Of a stretch of 30,746 nt of DNA, positions 1-6,901 are shown piece by piece. This stretch comes from a virus: positions 1-30,746 of the IMG/VR virus record IMGVR_UViG_3300009537_000110; one strand, given 5' to 3'. How positions within the stretch are numbered: position 1 is the stretch's first letter; each line of letters opens with the position of its first letter. The position numbers were made by a program, and so were the translations under genes. Under the pieces are notes generated by a model. That model worked only from the letters and a program-made list of their open reading frames with translations, was not told the DNA's origin and made no database searches.

Positions 1-2
1 CA

Positions 3-1727
3 CCCCAGCGGCATACCGCCGAGTGGTGTGTTGGGTCTGTGCATGGTGAAGCCGGAGACTCAACAAAGGTGCGGTTGAGTGGAAGTAAAGCTGGAACCTG
101 GACAGACTTCGCGATGCCAGAAAAAAATGGAGGCGATCTACTGGATTTATATGTGCAGGTAAAGGGCGAAAGTATCCGTAAAGCGATTGAGTGGGCAAAA
201 CACTACCTGGGAGTGGAAGACAGTAAAATCGAAAGCCAGAAGAGTTATCGCCGACCAGAGAAACCAAAATGCAACACCCCAAAAGCGACCGTTCTAACGT
301 GGCTCCATGGAAGAAAGCTGCAGGACAAAACCATTGAGGCTTATCGGGTGGCAGAGCAAGGCAAGTATGCCATTTTCCCTTTCCTGCGTGACGGAAAATT
401 AATATTTGTAAAATACCGCAGCATCGAAGACAAGAAGGATATGCGTGTTGAAGCAGGATGTGAACCGATTCTGTTTGGCTGGCAGGCTATCCCACAAGAC
501 GCAAGGGAGGTTTTAATTTGCGAAGGGGAGCTGGATGCCATGTCATGGTTCCAGATGGGAGTGCCTGCGCTATCGGTGCCTAACGGCGCAAATGGGCACA
601 CCTGGATTGAGAACGAATACGACAATCTGGAACGGTTTGATACGATTTATCTGTCATTTGATATGGATAAACCAGGGCAGAAGGGCGTGAGAGAGGTTGC
701 AGACAGATTGGGGCGCGAACGCTGCAAGGTAGTGGTGTTGATATCTCCCTGTAAGGACGCAAACGAGGTGCTTGAAATCTACGGCACAATAGATCCAAAG
801 CCATGGCTGGAAAGTGCCAAAACACTAGATCCGGACGCACTACGCCATGCTACAGACTTGAAGAATGTGCTGGATATATTTACCGGGAAAACACGAGATA
901 AAGGCTATTACACCCCATGGCAGAAAGTAAAAAACCTCTTTCGTTTCCGTCCCGCCGAATGGACTGTATTGGCGGGCGAAAACCACCACGGCAAATCACA
1001 GGCAGTAGGGCACATCGTTGTTGATTGTTTAAAGCAAGGAGCAAGAACCTGTATTGCCTCACTGGAATATATCCCAGACAGATGGGTGGCTGGGTTATGC
1101 CGACAAGCTTGCGCGATGAACCCGGAAAAAATATCAGAGAACTATGCCGTAGCCGTCAAGGACTGGGTAACACAAAATCTCTGGGCATTTGATTCAGAGA
1201 TCACATCCATTGAGAAGATTTTGGAAATATTCCAGTACGCAAAAAACCGTTATGGGGTGGATTTTTTTGTAATCGATAACCTGGAGATGTGTGATGCGGA
1301 CTCAACAGACTATGAAAACCAACGCAAGATTGCACAGAACCTGGCGATGTTCGTCAAAAACAATAATGTGCATTTAATTCTGGTTCATCACCTCACAAAG
1401 AACGCAGACAACAAAAACCGACATGCCGTGAAAGGGTCTGGATCTATTACCAACCTCGCACATAACGTTATCCTCTGGAAGCGTAACGAGAAGAAAGAAA
1501 GTGAGATTGAACAGCTTGCCGCAGATAACGAAACCATTCCCGACTCGTTATTGATAAAGCCGGATGCCATTATGGATGTAGACAAACAGCGTGAAACTGG
1601 TGACAGGCCAACGATAAAACTGTGGTTTGATAAGGCATCCAGGCAGTTTGTTGGTGATTACCACGGCAAGCCAAAACCGTATGTTAAATACAGCGAGGTT
1701 GCAATGGATAATGGGGGCCTGAAATGA
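3..1727 (+). CDS. T7 gp4-like DNA primase-helicase, 5' end outside window
   Basis: Replicative primase-helicase that makes lagging-strand primers and unwinds DNA at the phage fork. The frame is open to the window edge (first full codon at 3), so the N-terminus is missing and the GTG at 39 is unlikely to be the true start. The first residues (W-x-V-G-S...GEAGDS, then W-x-DF and GGDLLDLY) look like the end of a primase zinc domain. A Toprim core follows: CEGELDA near residue 160 counted from base 39, and DMDKPG near 207. The RecA/DnaB-type helicase has Walker A GENHHGKS near 312, Walker B FFVIDN near 408, and a VHHLTKN segment. The stop overlaps the next start (ATGA). No DNA polymerase is visible, so it presumably lies to the left. 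Confidence 0.93.
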   Translation, partial: PQRHTAEWCVGSVHGEAGDSTKVRLSGSKAGTWTDFAMPEKNGGDLLDLYVQVKGESIRKAIEWAKHYLGVEDSKIESQKSYRRPEKPKCNTPKATVLTWLHGRKLQDKTIEAYRVAEQGKYAIFPFLRDGKLIFVKYRSIEDKKDMRVEAGCEPILFGWQAIPQDAREVLICEGELDAMSWFQMGVPALSVPNGANGHTWIENEYDNLERFDTIYLSFDMDKPGQKGVREVADRLGRERCKVVVLISPCKDANEVLEIYGTIDPKPWLESAKTLDPDALRHATDLKNVLDIFTGKTRDKGYYTPWQKVKNLFRFRPAEWTVLAGENHHGKSQAVGHIVVDCLKQGARTCIASLEYIPDRWVAGLCRQACAMNPEKISENYAVAVKDWVTQNLWAFDSEITSIEKILEIFQYAKNRYGVDFFVIDNLEMCDADSTDYENQRKIAQNLAMFVKNNNVHLILVHHLTKNADNKNRHAVKGSGSITNLAHNVILWKRNEKKESEIEQLAADNETIPDSLLIKPDAIMDVDKQRETGDRPTIKLWFDKASRQFVGDYHGKPKPYVKYSEVAMDNGGLK

Positions 1728-1894
1728 GACGCTGCCCAACCTGCGGTGAGCGCAAAGATGATCGTGACTTCGATCATGTCCACCGACATCAGAAGGAAGG
1801 TCGTAGGTTCATGATATCCGCCGAATGCTCAGCATGCCGAGGGAAAGAGTTTAATGAGCTGGTGAAGTGCTTGAGGCCACCCCAGCATGCCTAA
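1724..1894 (+). CDS. Small zinc-ribbon-like protein (56 aa)
   Basis: A 56-residue protein starting in an ATGA overlap with the primase-helicase stop and overlapping the next gene by 8 bases. Its start is CPTCG and a second pair, C-S-A-C, lies about 30 residues later, so the four cysteines could bind one zinc. There are several His and Arg residues between the pairs. No family is recognised. The tight coupling to the helicase suggests a replication-associated or nucleic-acid-binding role, but that is inference only. Confidence 0.65.
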   Translation: MRRCPTCGERKDDRDFDHVHRHQKEGRRFMISAECSACRGKEFNELVKCLRPPQHA

Positions 1895-2330
1895 TATTAT
1901 CGCCGCCAAAACGCCTGACGGGTCATTAATGCCTCTGCATGAGTATGAAGATGACCTTCAGTACATCGGCCAGGGTGAGATGGTCAACGTGAAAGTTACC
2001 CGGTCCCGGAACATCTGGATGCACCGCAGGTTTATGGCGATGTGCCGGGCGCTCTGGAACCTGGATCAGGTTCACAAAGAGTTCAAGAGTATTGAAGAAG
2101 TGATTGATCAGGTCAAGATATCGGCTGGGCATTGCACGGTGCGGAATTATGCTTCTGGTGATGAAAAGTACATCGTTAAGACGCCGAAAAGTATCGCGTT
2201 TGCTAATATGGATGATACCGAATTTAATGCGTTCTACAATCGGGCGGTAGATGGGGTGTTGCGGGATATCCTACCGGAATACCAGCCTGATGACTTCTTG
2301 GACTATCTTGACCAATTTTCGAGGTTTTGA
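1887..2330 (+). CDS. DUF1367-like phage protein
   Basis: A 147-aa protein resembling the DUF1367 family found in early regions of many lambdoid and other phages. Features seen are an N-terminal TPDGSLMP segment, K-V-x-R-SRN followed by HRRFMAM, then KISAGH, a TPKSIAFANMD segment and a C-terminal acidic helix. The family has no established function; its members usually sit among replication and recombination genes, as here. The start codon lies inside the preceding small gene (8-base overlap). Confidence 0.7.
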   Translation: MPNIIAAKTPDGSLMPLHEYEDDLQYIGQGEMVNVKVTRSRNIWMHRRFMAMCRALWNLDQVHKEFKSIEEVIDQVKISAGHCTVRNYASGDEKYIVKTPKSIAFANMDDTEFNAFYNRAVDGVLRDILPEYQPDDFLDYLDQFSRF

Positions 2331-2332
2331 TT

Positions 2333-2566
2333 GTGGAAATATTAACAGAGATATTCGGGTGGTTTTCTCAGTTACCAGGCTGGCTGCAAGCCCTGATGGT
2401 TTTCGTGGTGTGCGTTGTAATATTCGGCGTGCTTTTGCTATTACTGGTAGCCGTTGAACACTTTTTTGTGAGGGCGGGATTACTTGATGCCGGTTCCAAT
2501 AAGTGCCAACGACGCGCAACAGACATGGGGGGAATTACCGGAAATGCGAAAAGAAACCCAAGGTAA
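2333..2566 (+). CDS. Small single-span membrane protein
   Basis: I chose the GTG at 2333 because GAGG at 2321-2324 lies 8 bases upstream; a TTG at 2327 is an alternative. About 77 residues. There is a short amphipathic N-terminus (EILTEIFGWFSQLPGW), then a hydrophobic segment rich in V, L and I (roughly residues 18-42), and a polar tail that overlaps the next gene. No family recognised. A membrane location is likely, but holin, superinfection-exclusion or other roles cannot be told apart. Confidence 0.5.
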   Translation: MEILTEIFGWFSQLPGWLQALMVFVVCVVIFGVLLLLLVAVEHFFVRAGLLDAGSNKCQRRATDMGGITGNAKRNPR

Positions 2567-2882
2567 ATTGTGCAGCAAGTGCGATAAACAGCCAGCAAGA
2601 TCGGCAGGTCAGCGATATTGCAAGCAATGCCATGCAGAGTATATGCGCAGATGGAGACCGGCTTACTCTGAAATGACGGAAGAACAGAAAAAGAAGGATT
2701 GCGCGAGATCGTATGCAAGCGTGTATAAATACAGAGGAAAATTAATACCAAAGCCATGTGAAAAGTGCGGAAGCGAAGATAATATCGAGATGCACCACGA
2801 AGACTACGATAGGCCCTTGCAGGTGAAATGGTTTTGTCGAGACTGCCACGTGGAACACCACATAGAGATTACTTTAACCTAA
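2487..2882 (+). CDS. HNH-like zinc-binding protein
   Basis: About 131 aa. An N-terminal zinc-knuckle-like part has C-S-K-C and C-K-Q-C pairs. A C-terminal HNH/treble-clef-like module follows: PCEKCGS, then HHEDYDRP, then VKWFCRDCHVEHH. This Cys-Cys, His-His-Asp-Tyr, Cys-x-x-Cys-His order is found in small phage HNH-type proteins. The same module recurs in the gene at 22079, so the two may be paralogous mobile genes. The ATG at 2487 has a GGGA site; the ATG at 2544 is an alternative that would reduce overlap with the upstream membrane gene. Nuclease activity is inferred, not shown. Confidence 0.75.
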   Translation: MPVPISANDAQQTWGELPEMRKETQGKLCSKCDKQPARSAGQRYCKQCHAEYMRRWRPAYSEMTEEQKKKDCARSYASVYKYRGKLIPKPCEKCGSEDNIEMHHEDYDRPLQVKWFCRDCHVEHHIEITLT

Positions 2883-2895
2883 GGAGCAGAACCCC

Positions 2896-3159
2896 ATGAG
2901 TGTAGCCGAAGAGACCTTGCGAGATTTAACCGCGATTGAAATATTAAAACAGGCACTAAACAACCTGGAAGATCTTTGCACCATGAAGGTGGCCGCTGCA
3001 GAAGCATTTAACGAGGCAGTGAAAGCGGTTGCAAAGAAAACCGGAATGGACAAAGCCGTGTTGTCCAGCTATATCACCGCGCGAGTCAAAAATAAACTGG
3101 AAGACTTCGAGAAAAAGCAGGAGCAGATGGAGTTTTTGTTCGAGGGAATTGAGCCATGA
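2896..3159 (+). CDS. Hypothetical helical protein
   Basis: An 87-residue, charged, mostly helical protein preceded by AAGGAG (2880-2885). It has an alternating Ala/Glu/Lys middle (AAAEAFNEAVKAVAKKTGMD) and a coiled-coil-like Lys/Glu tail (KLEDFEKKQEQMEFLFEGI). Its stop overlaps the start of the methylase gene, so the two are probably translated together. No family recognised. Confidence 0.7.
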   Translation: MSVAEETLRDLTAIEILKQALNNLEDLCTMKVAAAEAFNEAVKAVAKKTGMDKAVLSSYITARVKNKLEDFEKKQEQMEFLFEGIEP

Positions 3160-3608
3160 GCGGCGATAACTGGGAAACGCCGGATGAACTGTATCAGGTG
3201 CTGAATAAGGAATTTAACTTCCAGTTCGACTTGTGTGCCAGTAAGGACAACACTAAATGTCCAGAATGGTCGGATGATATTGAGTCCTTCGCTATTTCAG
3301 AACAGGTGTATGACTTCTCGCGATATTGGATGAATCCACCCTATTCGCGCAAAAATATTGACAATGCTATTGAGTCAGCCACTATCGTCAAAGGGCGCGG
3401 GAGCATGGTTGTTTGCTTGGTGCGGTTTGATCCAACGGCGGACTGGTTTAAGCGGTATGTGGATGGGGTGGCCTCTGAGGTCCGCATGCTGGACAGGCGG
3501 GTTAAGTTCAAAGGCGCGCCCTCGGCTTATAATTTCCCCTGCTGTATACCCATCTACACGCCATACAAGTCGTTTTACACGAACTATTACAGCTGGGGGT
3601 GGAAGTGA
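3156..3608 (+). CDS. Phage DNA N6-adenine methyltransferase (Dam type)
   Basis: A 150-aa protein of the small phage adenine-methylase type. It has the N-terminal W-x-TP-x-E/D-x-F-like start (NWETPDELYQVLNKEF), FDLCAS, and the catalytic motif NPPYS near residues 60-64 (the D/N-P-P-Y motif of N6-methylases). A conserved tail has R-x-KF-x-G-x-P-S. It would transfer methyl from S-adenosylmethionine to adenine in DNA, either protecting phage DNA from restriction or marking it for regulation. No partner restriction enzyme is seen, so it is a solitary methylase. Its stop overlaps the next gene as GTGA. Confidence 0.88.
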   Translation: MSGDNWETPDELYQVLNKEFNFQFDLCASKDNTKCPEWSDDIESFAISEQVYDFSRYWMNPPYSRKNIDNAIESATIVKGRGSMVVCLVRFDPTADWFKRYVDGVASEVRMLDRRVKFKGAPSAYNFPCCIPIYTPYKSFYTNYYSWGWK

Positions 3609-3898
3609 ACGGCAAGAAGGCTGACAGCGAAGATGCGGCCTGGCTGGATGCTATTACCCAGCTGGGCTGTATTGTCTGTCGGCTGTATTATTTTGTGTTC
3701 TCTCCTGGCGAAGTACACCACTTCGATGGCGGGAGTAACCACAAGCACACAATATGTTTGTGTGATAGACACCACCGCAACGCGGGCAAAGGTTACGAAA
3801 CCCGCCATGGCAATCAATCTCGTTTCGCAGCAGCGTATGGCACTGACTGGGAACTGTACGATAGGGCAAAGCAATTAATGGGAGAAGCGATATGTTAG
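3605..3898 (+). CDS. Ref-like RecA-dependent nuclease / HNH-family protein
   Basis: I chose the GTG at 3605 (GTGA overlap with the methylase stop, GGGGGTGG upstream); a GTG at 3599 is also in frame. About 97 aa. It shows CIVCR, then EVHHFDGG, then TICLCDRHHRNAGKGYETRHGN, the His/Cys pattern of phage P1 Ref-type and related NinG/DUF968-like nucleases. P1 Ref is known to cut DNA where RecA forms a displacement loop, but this protein is much shorter (Ref is about 186 aa), so only the core is present. It lies next to RusA-like and methylase genes, consistent with recombination. Confidence 0.7.
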   Translation: MNGKKADSEDAAWLDAITQLGCIVCRLYYFVFSPGEVHHFDGGSNHKHTICLCDRHHRNAGKGYETRHGNQSRFAAAYGTDWELYDRAKQLMGEAIC

Positions 3899-4209
3899 TT
3901 AAATTACGAATACTGGGAATCGACTACGATGTTGCGTTTATGGACTCGGACTTAACCGGTTTAGCCAACGTGAATGATGCTGGTAAATGCTATAATACAT
4001 TAACAAGGATTGTTATCAGTATGGATCAATCAATTGCGTACCAGAAATGTGTGCTGCTGCATGAAATTATTGAGGCGCTGGATTACCGGCTTGAGCTGGA
4101 ACTACGGCATAACCAAATTACGTCGCTGGAATCTGGCCTGTTTCAGGTATTCAGAGATAACCCAGGATTAATACAATTGTTTCTGATGGACGAGTCGAAC
4201 ACAAAGTGA
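3892..4209 (+). CDS. Zincin-like metallopeptidase-fold phage protein
   Basis: A 105-aa protein with a beta-rich N-terminus (LRILGIDYDV) and a helix LLHEIIEALDYRLEL. This looks like the HExxH helix of small phage zincin-like proteins, but the second His is Glu (HEIIE). A second helix ends in GLFQVFRDNP, which is also typical of that family. If the metal site depends on both histidines, activity is doubtful; a related downstream residue could substitute. The function of this phage family is not established. It overlaps both neighbours by a few bases. Confidence 0.6.
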   Translation: MLVKLRILGIDYDVAFMDSDLTGLANVNDAGKCYNTLTRIVISMDQSIAYQKCVLLHEIIEALDYRLELELRHNQITSLESGLFQVFRDNPGLIQLFLMDESNTK

Positions 4210-4589
4210 ATGAGATCACCCTCGACTTACCCTGGCCACCATCTGTCAATGCCGTTTGGCGCTCAGTGGTGCGCGGCAAGTTCGCTGCGGTGTACAAAAC
4301 CGATCAGGGTAAGGATTATGAAAAGCGGGTCGGTAAGATACATATACTCATGGGCAAGCCCACACTGGGCGATGCCAGGTTGCGTGTCACGGTCGAGGCC
4401 TACCCCCCTGACCGGCGTAAGCGTGACTTGGGGAACCTGGATAAGGTCCTCATGGATTCGTTAGAGAAGGCTGGTGTCTTTAATGACGACAGCCAGATTG
4501 ACGATTTACGCTTTATTCGCAAAGAGGTAGAGAAGCCTGGAAGGGTCATTGTAAACATTCAGGTTCTGGCCAACCAGTCAGGCCTTTAA
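4206..4589 (+). CDS. rusA: RusA-like Holliday junction resolvase
   Basis: A 127-aa protein close in length to E. coli RusA (120 aa), a dimeric endonuclease that resolves Holliday junctions. It starts with the family's WPPSVNAVWR segment and has RKRDLGNLDK, D-S-L-E-K-AGV and NDDSQI (about residues 71-98), which supply the conserved acidic residues. It starts at a GTG overlapping the previous stop. With the Ref-like nuclease and the methylase it forms a recombination/DNA-processing block. A role in branch removal before packaging is inferred. Confidence 0.9.
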   Translation: MNEITLDLPWPPSVNAVWRSVVRGKFAAVYKTDQGKDYEKRVGKIHILMGKPTLGDARLRVTVEAYPPDRRKRDLGNLDKVLMDSLEKAGVFNDDSQIDDLRFIRKEVEKPGRVIVNIQVLANQSGL

Positions 4590-4617
4590 TTTGACTGGAA
4601 TAATGGAGGAAAAACTA

Positions 4618-4920
4618 ATGATTAAACCAACAGTAGGACGAGTTGTGTATTACAGACCGTGCTTTGAAGACATGCTGGCGAAGACAGAAGGGGAACCACT
4701 TGCCGCCATCATAACGAAGGTATGGGATGATCGCATGGTAAACCTGATTGTTTTTGATCAGGCAGGTACACCCTACGGAAGAACGTCGATTGAATTAATT
4801 CAGCCGAATGATGATTTGCCAGAAGATGGCAGTTATTGCCATTGGATGGAGTACCAGATCGGCCAGGCAGCAAAGAACGAAGAATTACAGGCGCAGATGG
4901 AAGAACAAACAGCGGTATAG
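4618..4920 (+). CDS. Conserved phage hypothetical protein
   Basis: About 100 aa from the ATG at 4618, chosen because TGGAGG lies directly upstream; longer in-frame starts lack such a site. It has a compact beta-rich body (GRVVYYRP, PLAAIITKVWDDRMVNL, then a G-x-Y-CHWM-x-YQIGQA segment) and a Glu/Gln-rich tail. I recall this layout from many phages, always without assigned function. It may bind nucleic acid or protein as a small SH3-like barrel, which is speculation. Confidence 0.75.
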   Translation: MIKPTVGRVVYYRPCFEDMLAKTEGEPLAAIITKVWDDRMVNLIVFDQAGTPYGRTSIELIQPNDDLPEDGSYCHWMEYQIGQAAKNEELQAQMEEQTAV

Positions 4921-4970
4921 TCAGCGAATAACCCACGCGAAGAGAAGGCCGACAGCGGCCGAACCGTATG

Positions 4971-4996
4971 ACCCCGCTTCAATCGGGAGGCGGGGT
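4971..4996 (+). promoter_or_regulatory. GC-rich hairpin before the 5014 ribosome site
   Basis: ACCCCGC (4971-4977) and GCGGGGT (4990-4996) form a perfect 7-bp stem with a 12-nt loop. There is no following T run, so it is not an intrinsic terminator. It ends shortly before AGGAG (5001-5005), the ribosome site of the gene at 5014. It could protect or delimit mRNA or influence translation there. Confidence 0.45.
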
Positions 4997-5013
4997 GGCC
5001 AGGAGAACCAAAA

Positions 5014-5307
5014 GTGACCGAGATTGAGCAAATAGCCCGTTATTGGGCATCAAGACTCTACGGAGAGCTGTGTTTGGATAAACGGCAGAAAGGGTTATAC
5101 CTAGATGAGAAAGAAGTCCTAATTTTGGACTACCACCCTCATCACCGACGAAATCTTAAAGAATTAGATGTTTTCAGCCCCGGGGCCAATATCCATGAAA
5201 TGACCAGGCGGATTAAGGTATCTTTGACTAAACTAATGGATGGCTACCCAATACCAGGGAGCTTGGCGAAGTATGCGGAATATATCCGCAAAAGTTGTGG
5301 AGATTAG
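5014..5307 (+). CDS. Hypothetical protein (97 aa)
   Basis: GTG start with AGGAG 8 bases upstream. A basic, helix-rich protein: IARYWASRLYGEL at the start, a central YHPHHRRNLKELDVF stretch, and a C-terminal KVSLTKLMDGYPIPGSLAKYAEYI segment. No family is recognised. It lies directly before the Q-like antiterminator gene with only 3 bases between, so the two are co-transcribed. Confidence 0.65.
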   Translation: MTEIEQIARYWASRLYGELCLDKRQKGLYLDEKEVLILDYHPHHRRNLKELDVFSPGANIHEMTRRIKVSLTKLMDGYPIPGSLAKYAEYIRKSCGD

Positions 5308-5310
5308 CAA

Positions 5311-5727
5311 GTGAGCGATAATATTAATCTTCTCGGGCGTAAGGCGCTGTCTATCTGGGGTCCCTGGGTGAAGATGCAGAGCGTGGGGGGCTCAAACGGT
5401 GGCTTAACTATGCGATATCATAAGCGTGGGATAATGAGCACAAGGCCAGAAGAGGACTCGCTGGTTGCTGAGTTGGTCGATAGATCGATGGCCTCGCTGC
5501 CTGCAGATAAATATCGTATTGATTATGCGCTTAAGCTCAAATACGTGTTTAACGAATCAAACCGCACTGCAGCAGAGAAGGTGCATACCAGTGAGACCGT
5601 TTATCGTGAATTGTTGCGCTCAGGGGAGGTTTGGGTTGAATCCTTTCTCACGTGCATTAAGCAATCTACAGGCTGCCCGAAACAGCTAAAAGAGTTTTTT
5701 GATATGGTGAAAAGAGGGGTGATTTAA
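5311..5727 (+). CDS. Q-like antitermination protein
   Basis: A 138-aa protein resembling the Q-type late antiterminators of lambdoid phages. It has an N-terminal WGPWVKMQSVGG segment, then a sigma-region-4-like part with repeated helices: DRSMASLPADKYRIDYALKL, YVFNESNRTAAEKVHTSET, then YRELLRSGEVWV. Q proteins load on RNA polymerase at the late promoter and let it read through downstream terminators. It is the last gene of the left rightward block, the usual place of Q. GTG start with GGAG at 5299-5302. A promoter, leader and terminators upstream of the late genes (10528-11246) fit this role. Confidence 0.65.
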   Translation: MSDNINLLGRKALSIWGPWVKMQSVGGSNGGLTMRYHKRGIMSTRPEEDSLVAELVDRSMASLPADKYRIDYALKLKYVFNESNRTAAEKVHTSETVYRELLRSGEVWVESFLTCIKQSTGCPKQLKEFFDMVKRGVI

Positions 5728-5885
5728 ACACGTATTCATCAGCTCAGATAGCCAACAGCACCATGGCTAATTCAAGACTCCGTTGTGTCGCTTCTCTTTC
5801 GAGTGTCGGGACGGGCTACTCCGACGTATTGTTGCGGCTTCGACCTTGCCGCACCTGCAAGCAGGCTAGGACATTCGTTTTGATT
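5728..5885. other. Structured intergenic region between convergent genes
   Basis: No gene is supported here. Four short inverted repeats follow one another: 5750-5754/5764-5768 (AGCCA/TGGCT), 5805-5809/5821-5825 (GTCGG/CCGAC), 5833-5838/5848-5853 (TGCGGC/GCCGCA) and 5854-5858/5861-5865 (CCTGC/GCAGG). The third and fourth are adjacent and GC-rich. There are no T runs on either strand right after the stems, so classic intrinsic termination is not shown. The hairpins may block read-through between the converging operons or protect 3' ends. I checked for tRNA shape and found none. Confidence 0.4.
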
Positions 5886-6230
5886 TCATTTTTCATCCCC
5901 TTTGGGCTGGCTCTCCAAAAACGCATTGGCAGCATTAACAAGATTCTTAGGCAGCTTTTCTATGCCTTCTAGGTTCGTCACAGCATAGCCGCCAATGATG
6001 TATTTCATCGCGTCTTTACTCGGTATAAAAGCGCCAAGGATTAAAATTAGTAAAGCGGGGGCTACCACGAGTTTAGCAATTTTTCGCGCACTTTCTTTCC
6101 CCATCTCATCCGTGAACAGCCCAATACTAATAATAGTCACACCCGCTGCCAAGACAAAGAATGAGATGGCTACCATAAGATCCCCTACCTCCGGCAATAT
6201 AAATAATAAATACAACTCAAATAAGCTCAT
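5886..6230 (-). CDS. Two-span membrane protein
   Basis: I chose the ATG at 6230-6228, with GAGGG 8 bases upstream on the minus strand; a longer frame upstream lacks this. About 114 aa: a hydrophobic segment VGDLMVAISFFVLAAGVTII, a charged loop with K/R-rich KESARKIAK, a second span VVAPALLILILGAFIP, and a C-terminal polar tail (SKDAMKYIIGGYAVTN...). The 'FIPSKDAMKYII' junction resembles a motif seen in small unnamed phage membrane proteins. Second gene of the leftward operon. Role unknown; exclusion or holin-related functions are possible. Confidence 0.65.
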   Translation of the reverse strand: MSLFELYLLFILPEVGDLMVAISFFVLAAGVTIISIGLFTDEMGKESARKIAKLVVAPALLILILGAFIPSKDAMKYIIGGYAVTNLEGIEKLPKNLVNAANAFLESQPKGDEK

Positions 6231-6265
6231 TTTTTTACCCTCTTTAGTTATTAATTGTTTGTCGC

Positions 6266-6568
6266 TCAACAAGTACAGGCATCGTAAGCCGATATGGTTT
6301 TGTCGTGCAAATAGGTCCCATCATCGTCAAAGACATTGAGCTCGATGACTGATGTATCGTGGCCCGTCTCGCGCTTAACTACTCTGCTGTTGTACCAGGT
6401 CGCAGAACAAGATTGTCCGTCTTTGCTCCAATTTTGGAGCTTTGACAGGCACCTCTGGGCCGCATCTTCAGTGCGGTGCTTATGCCCACACTCATTATCT
6501 GTGTGCTGCAATGCTCCGCACATACAGGTTGATCCACTATAAGTCACGCAGGTGTAATATGTTTCCAT
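6266..6568 (-). CDS. Cys-rich hypothetical protein
   Basis: 100 aa, first gene of the leftward operon, with GAGAGGG upstream of its ATG (both leftward genes share a GAGGGTAAA-type site). Eight cysteines include C-M-C near residue 16 and a C-T-C at the extreme C-terminus, plus H-x-H in the CGHKHRTEDAAQRC segment, where 'EDAAQRCL' resembles a helix found in small phage proteins. It may bind metal or form disulphides. No repressor fold is visible, although its position opposite a Cro-like gene is where a repressor would sit in a lambdoid phage. Confidence 0.6.
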   Translation of the reverse strand: METYYTCVTYSGSTCMCGALQHTDNECGHKHRTEDAAQRCLSKLQNWSKDGQSCSATWYNSRVVKRETGHDTSVIELNVFDDDGTYLHDKTISAYDACTC

Positions 6569-6602
6569 CGCTTTACCCTCTCAGTTAATATCCAGTAAAT
6601 AC

Positions 6603-6631
6603 ATCTTAATCTAAAAATTAATACTTGTCAA
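6603..6631 (-). promoter_or_regulatory. Leftward sigma70 promoter
   Basis: On the minus strand TTGACA (6631-6626) is a perfect -35, followed after exactly 17 bases by TAAGAT (6608-6603), a 4-of-6 match to the -10. It would drive the genes at 6568 and 6230. The -35 overlaps that of the rightward promoter. Confidence 0.7.
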
Positions 6632-6653
6632 CAACAATATCAACAACTATACT
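6625..6653 (+). promoter_or_regulatory. Rightward sigma70 promoter with repeated spacer
   Basis: TTGTCA (6625-6630) and TATACT (6648-6653) are separated by 17 bases, upstream of the Cro-like gene at 6680. Between them TCAACAAC occurs twice (6628-6635 and 6640-6647), spaced 12 bases apart, covering the end of the -35 and the whole spacer. This is a candidate operator. A regulator bound here would affect both divergent promoters. Confidence 0.7.
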
Positions 6654-6679
6654 AAGCAAAGTAAACAGAGGACATATTA

Positions 6680-6880
6680 ATGCTTGATCTATATAACGTA
6701 ATACTAATATTAGGGAGTCGGACAGAACTGGCTAAAACCGTCAACTTACACAAGGCCCTGATAACCCGCTGGAACGACTTTGGCTATATACCAGACCAGT
6801 ACACTGTGGTAGTTAAAAAGGCGCTGAGAGCGCGTAAGAAGGTGCTAGACAAGGCTTATGAGCAGGCAATGAAAGGGTGA
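6680..6880 (+). CDS. Cro/YdaS-like DNA-binding regulator
   Basis: A 66-aa protein with a single helix-turn-helix. GSRTELAKTVNLHKALITRW matches the 'GS-x-x-LA-x-x-x-x-x-x-x-x-x-x-x-W' pattern of Cro/YdaS-type repressors, and it is followed by YIPDQYTVVVKKAL, as in YdaS (G-x-IP-x-x). A basic Lys/Arg tail follows. It is the first gene after the back-to-back promoters, with GAGG upstream. It probably represses one or both promoters via the repeated TCAACAAC sites. No matching CI-type repressor is visible in the window. Confidence 0.75.
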   Translation: MLDLYNVILILGSRTELAKTVNLHKALITRWNDFGYIPDQYTVVVKKALRARKKVLDKAYEQAMKG

Positions 6881-6901
6881 AGTAACAGGAGGAGATAGAG
6901 A

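Noticed and set aside
4808-5017. Basic open frame overlapping the 4618 gene (possible nested gene)
   Set aside because: Lies mostly in another frame of a better-supported gene; no clear ribosome site at its start. Its GC-rich hairpin is reported separately.
5833-5853. tRNA T-arm-like hairpin (GCGGC-TTCGAC-GCCGC)
   Set aside because: The loop has nine bases, and no acceptor, D or anticodon arms can be built around it.
5763-5972. Rightward open frame of about 69 codons
   Set aside because: No ribosome site, and its second half is antisense to the well-supported leftward membrane gene; it lies over the hairpin cluster.
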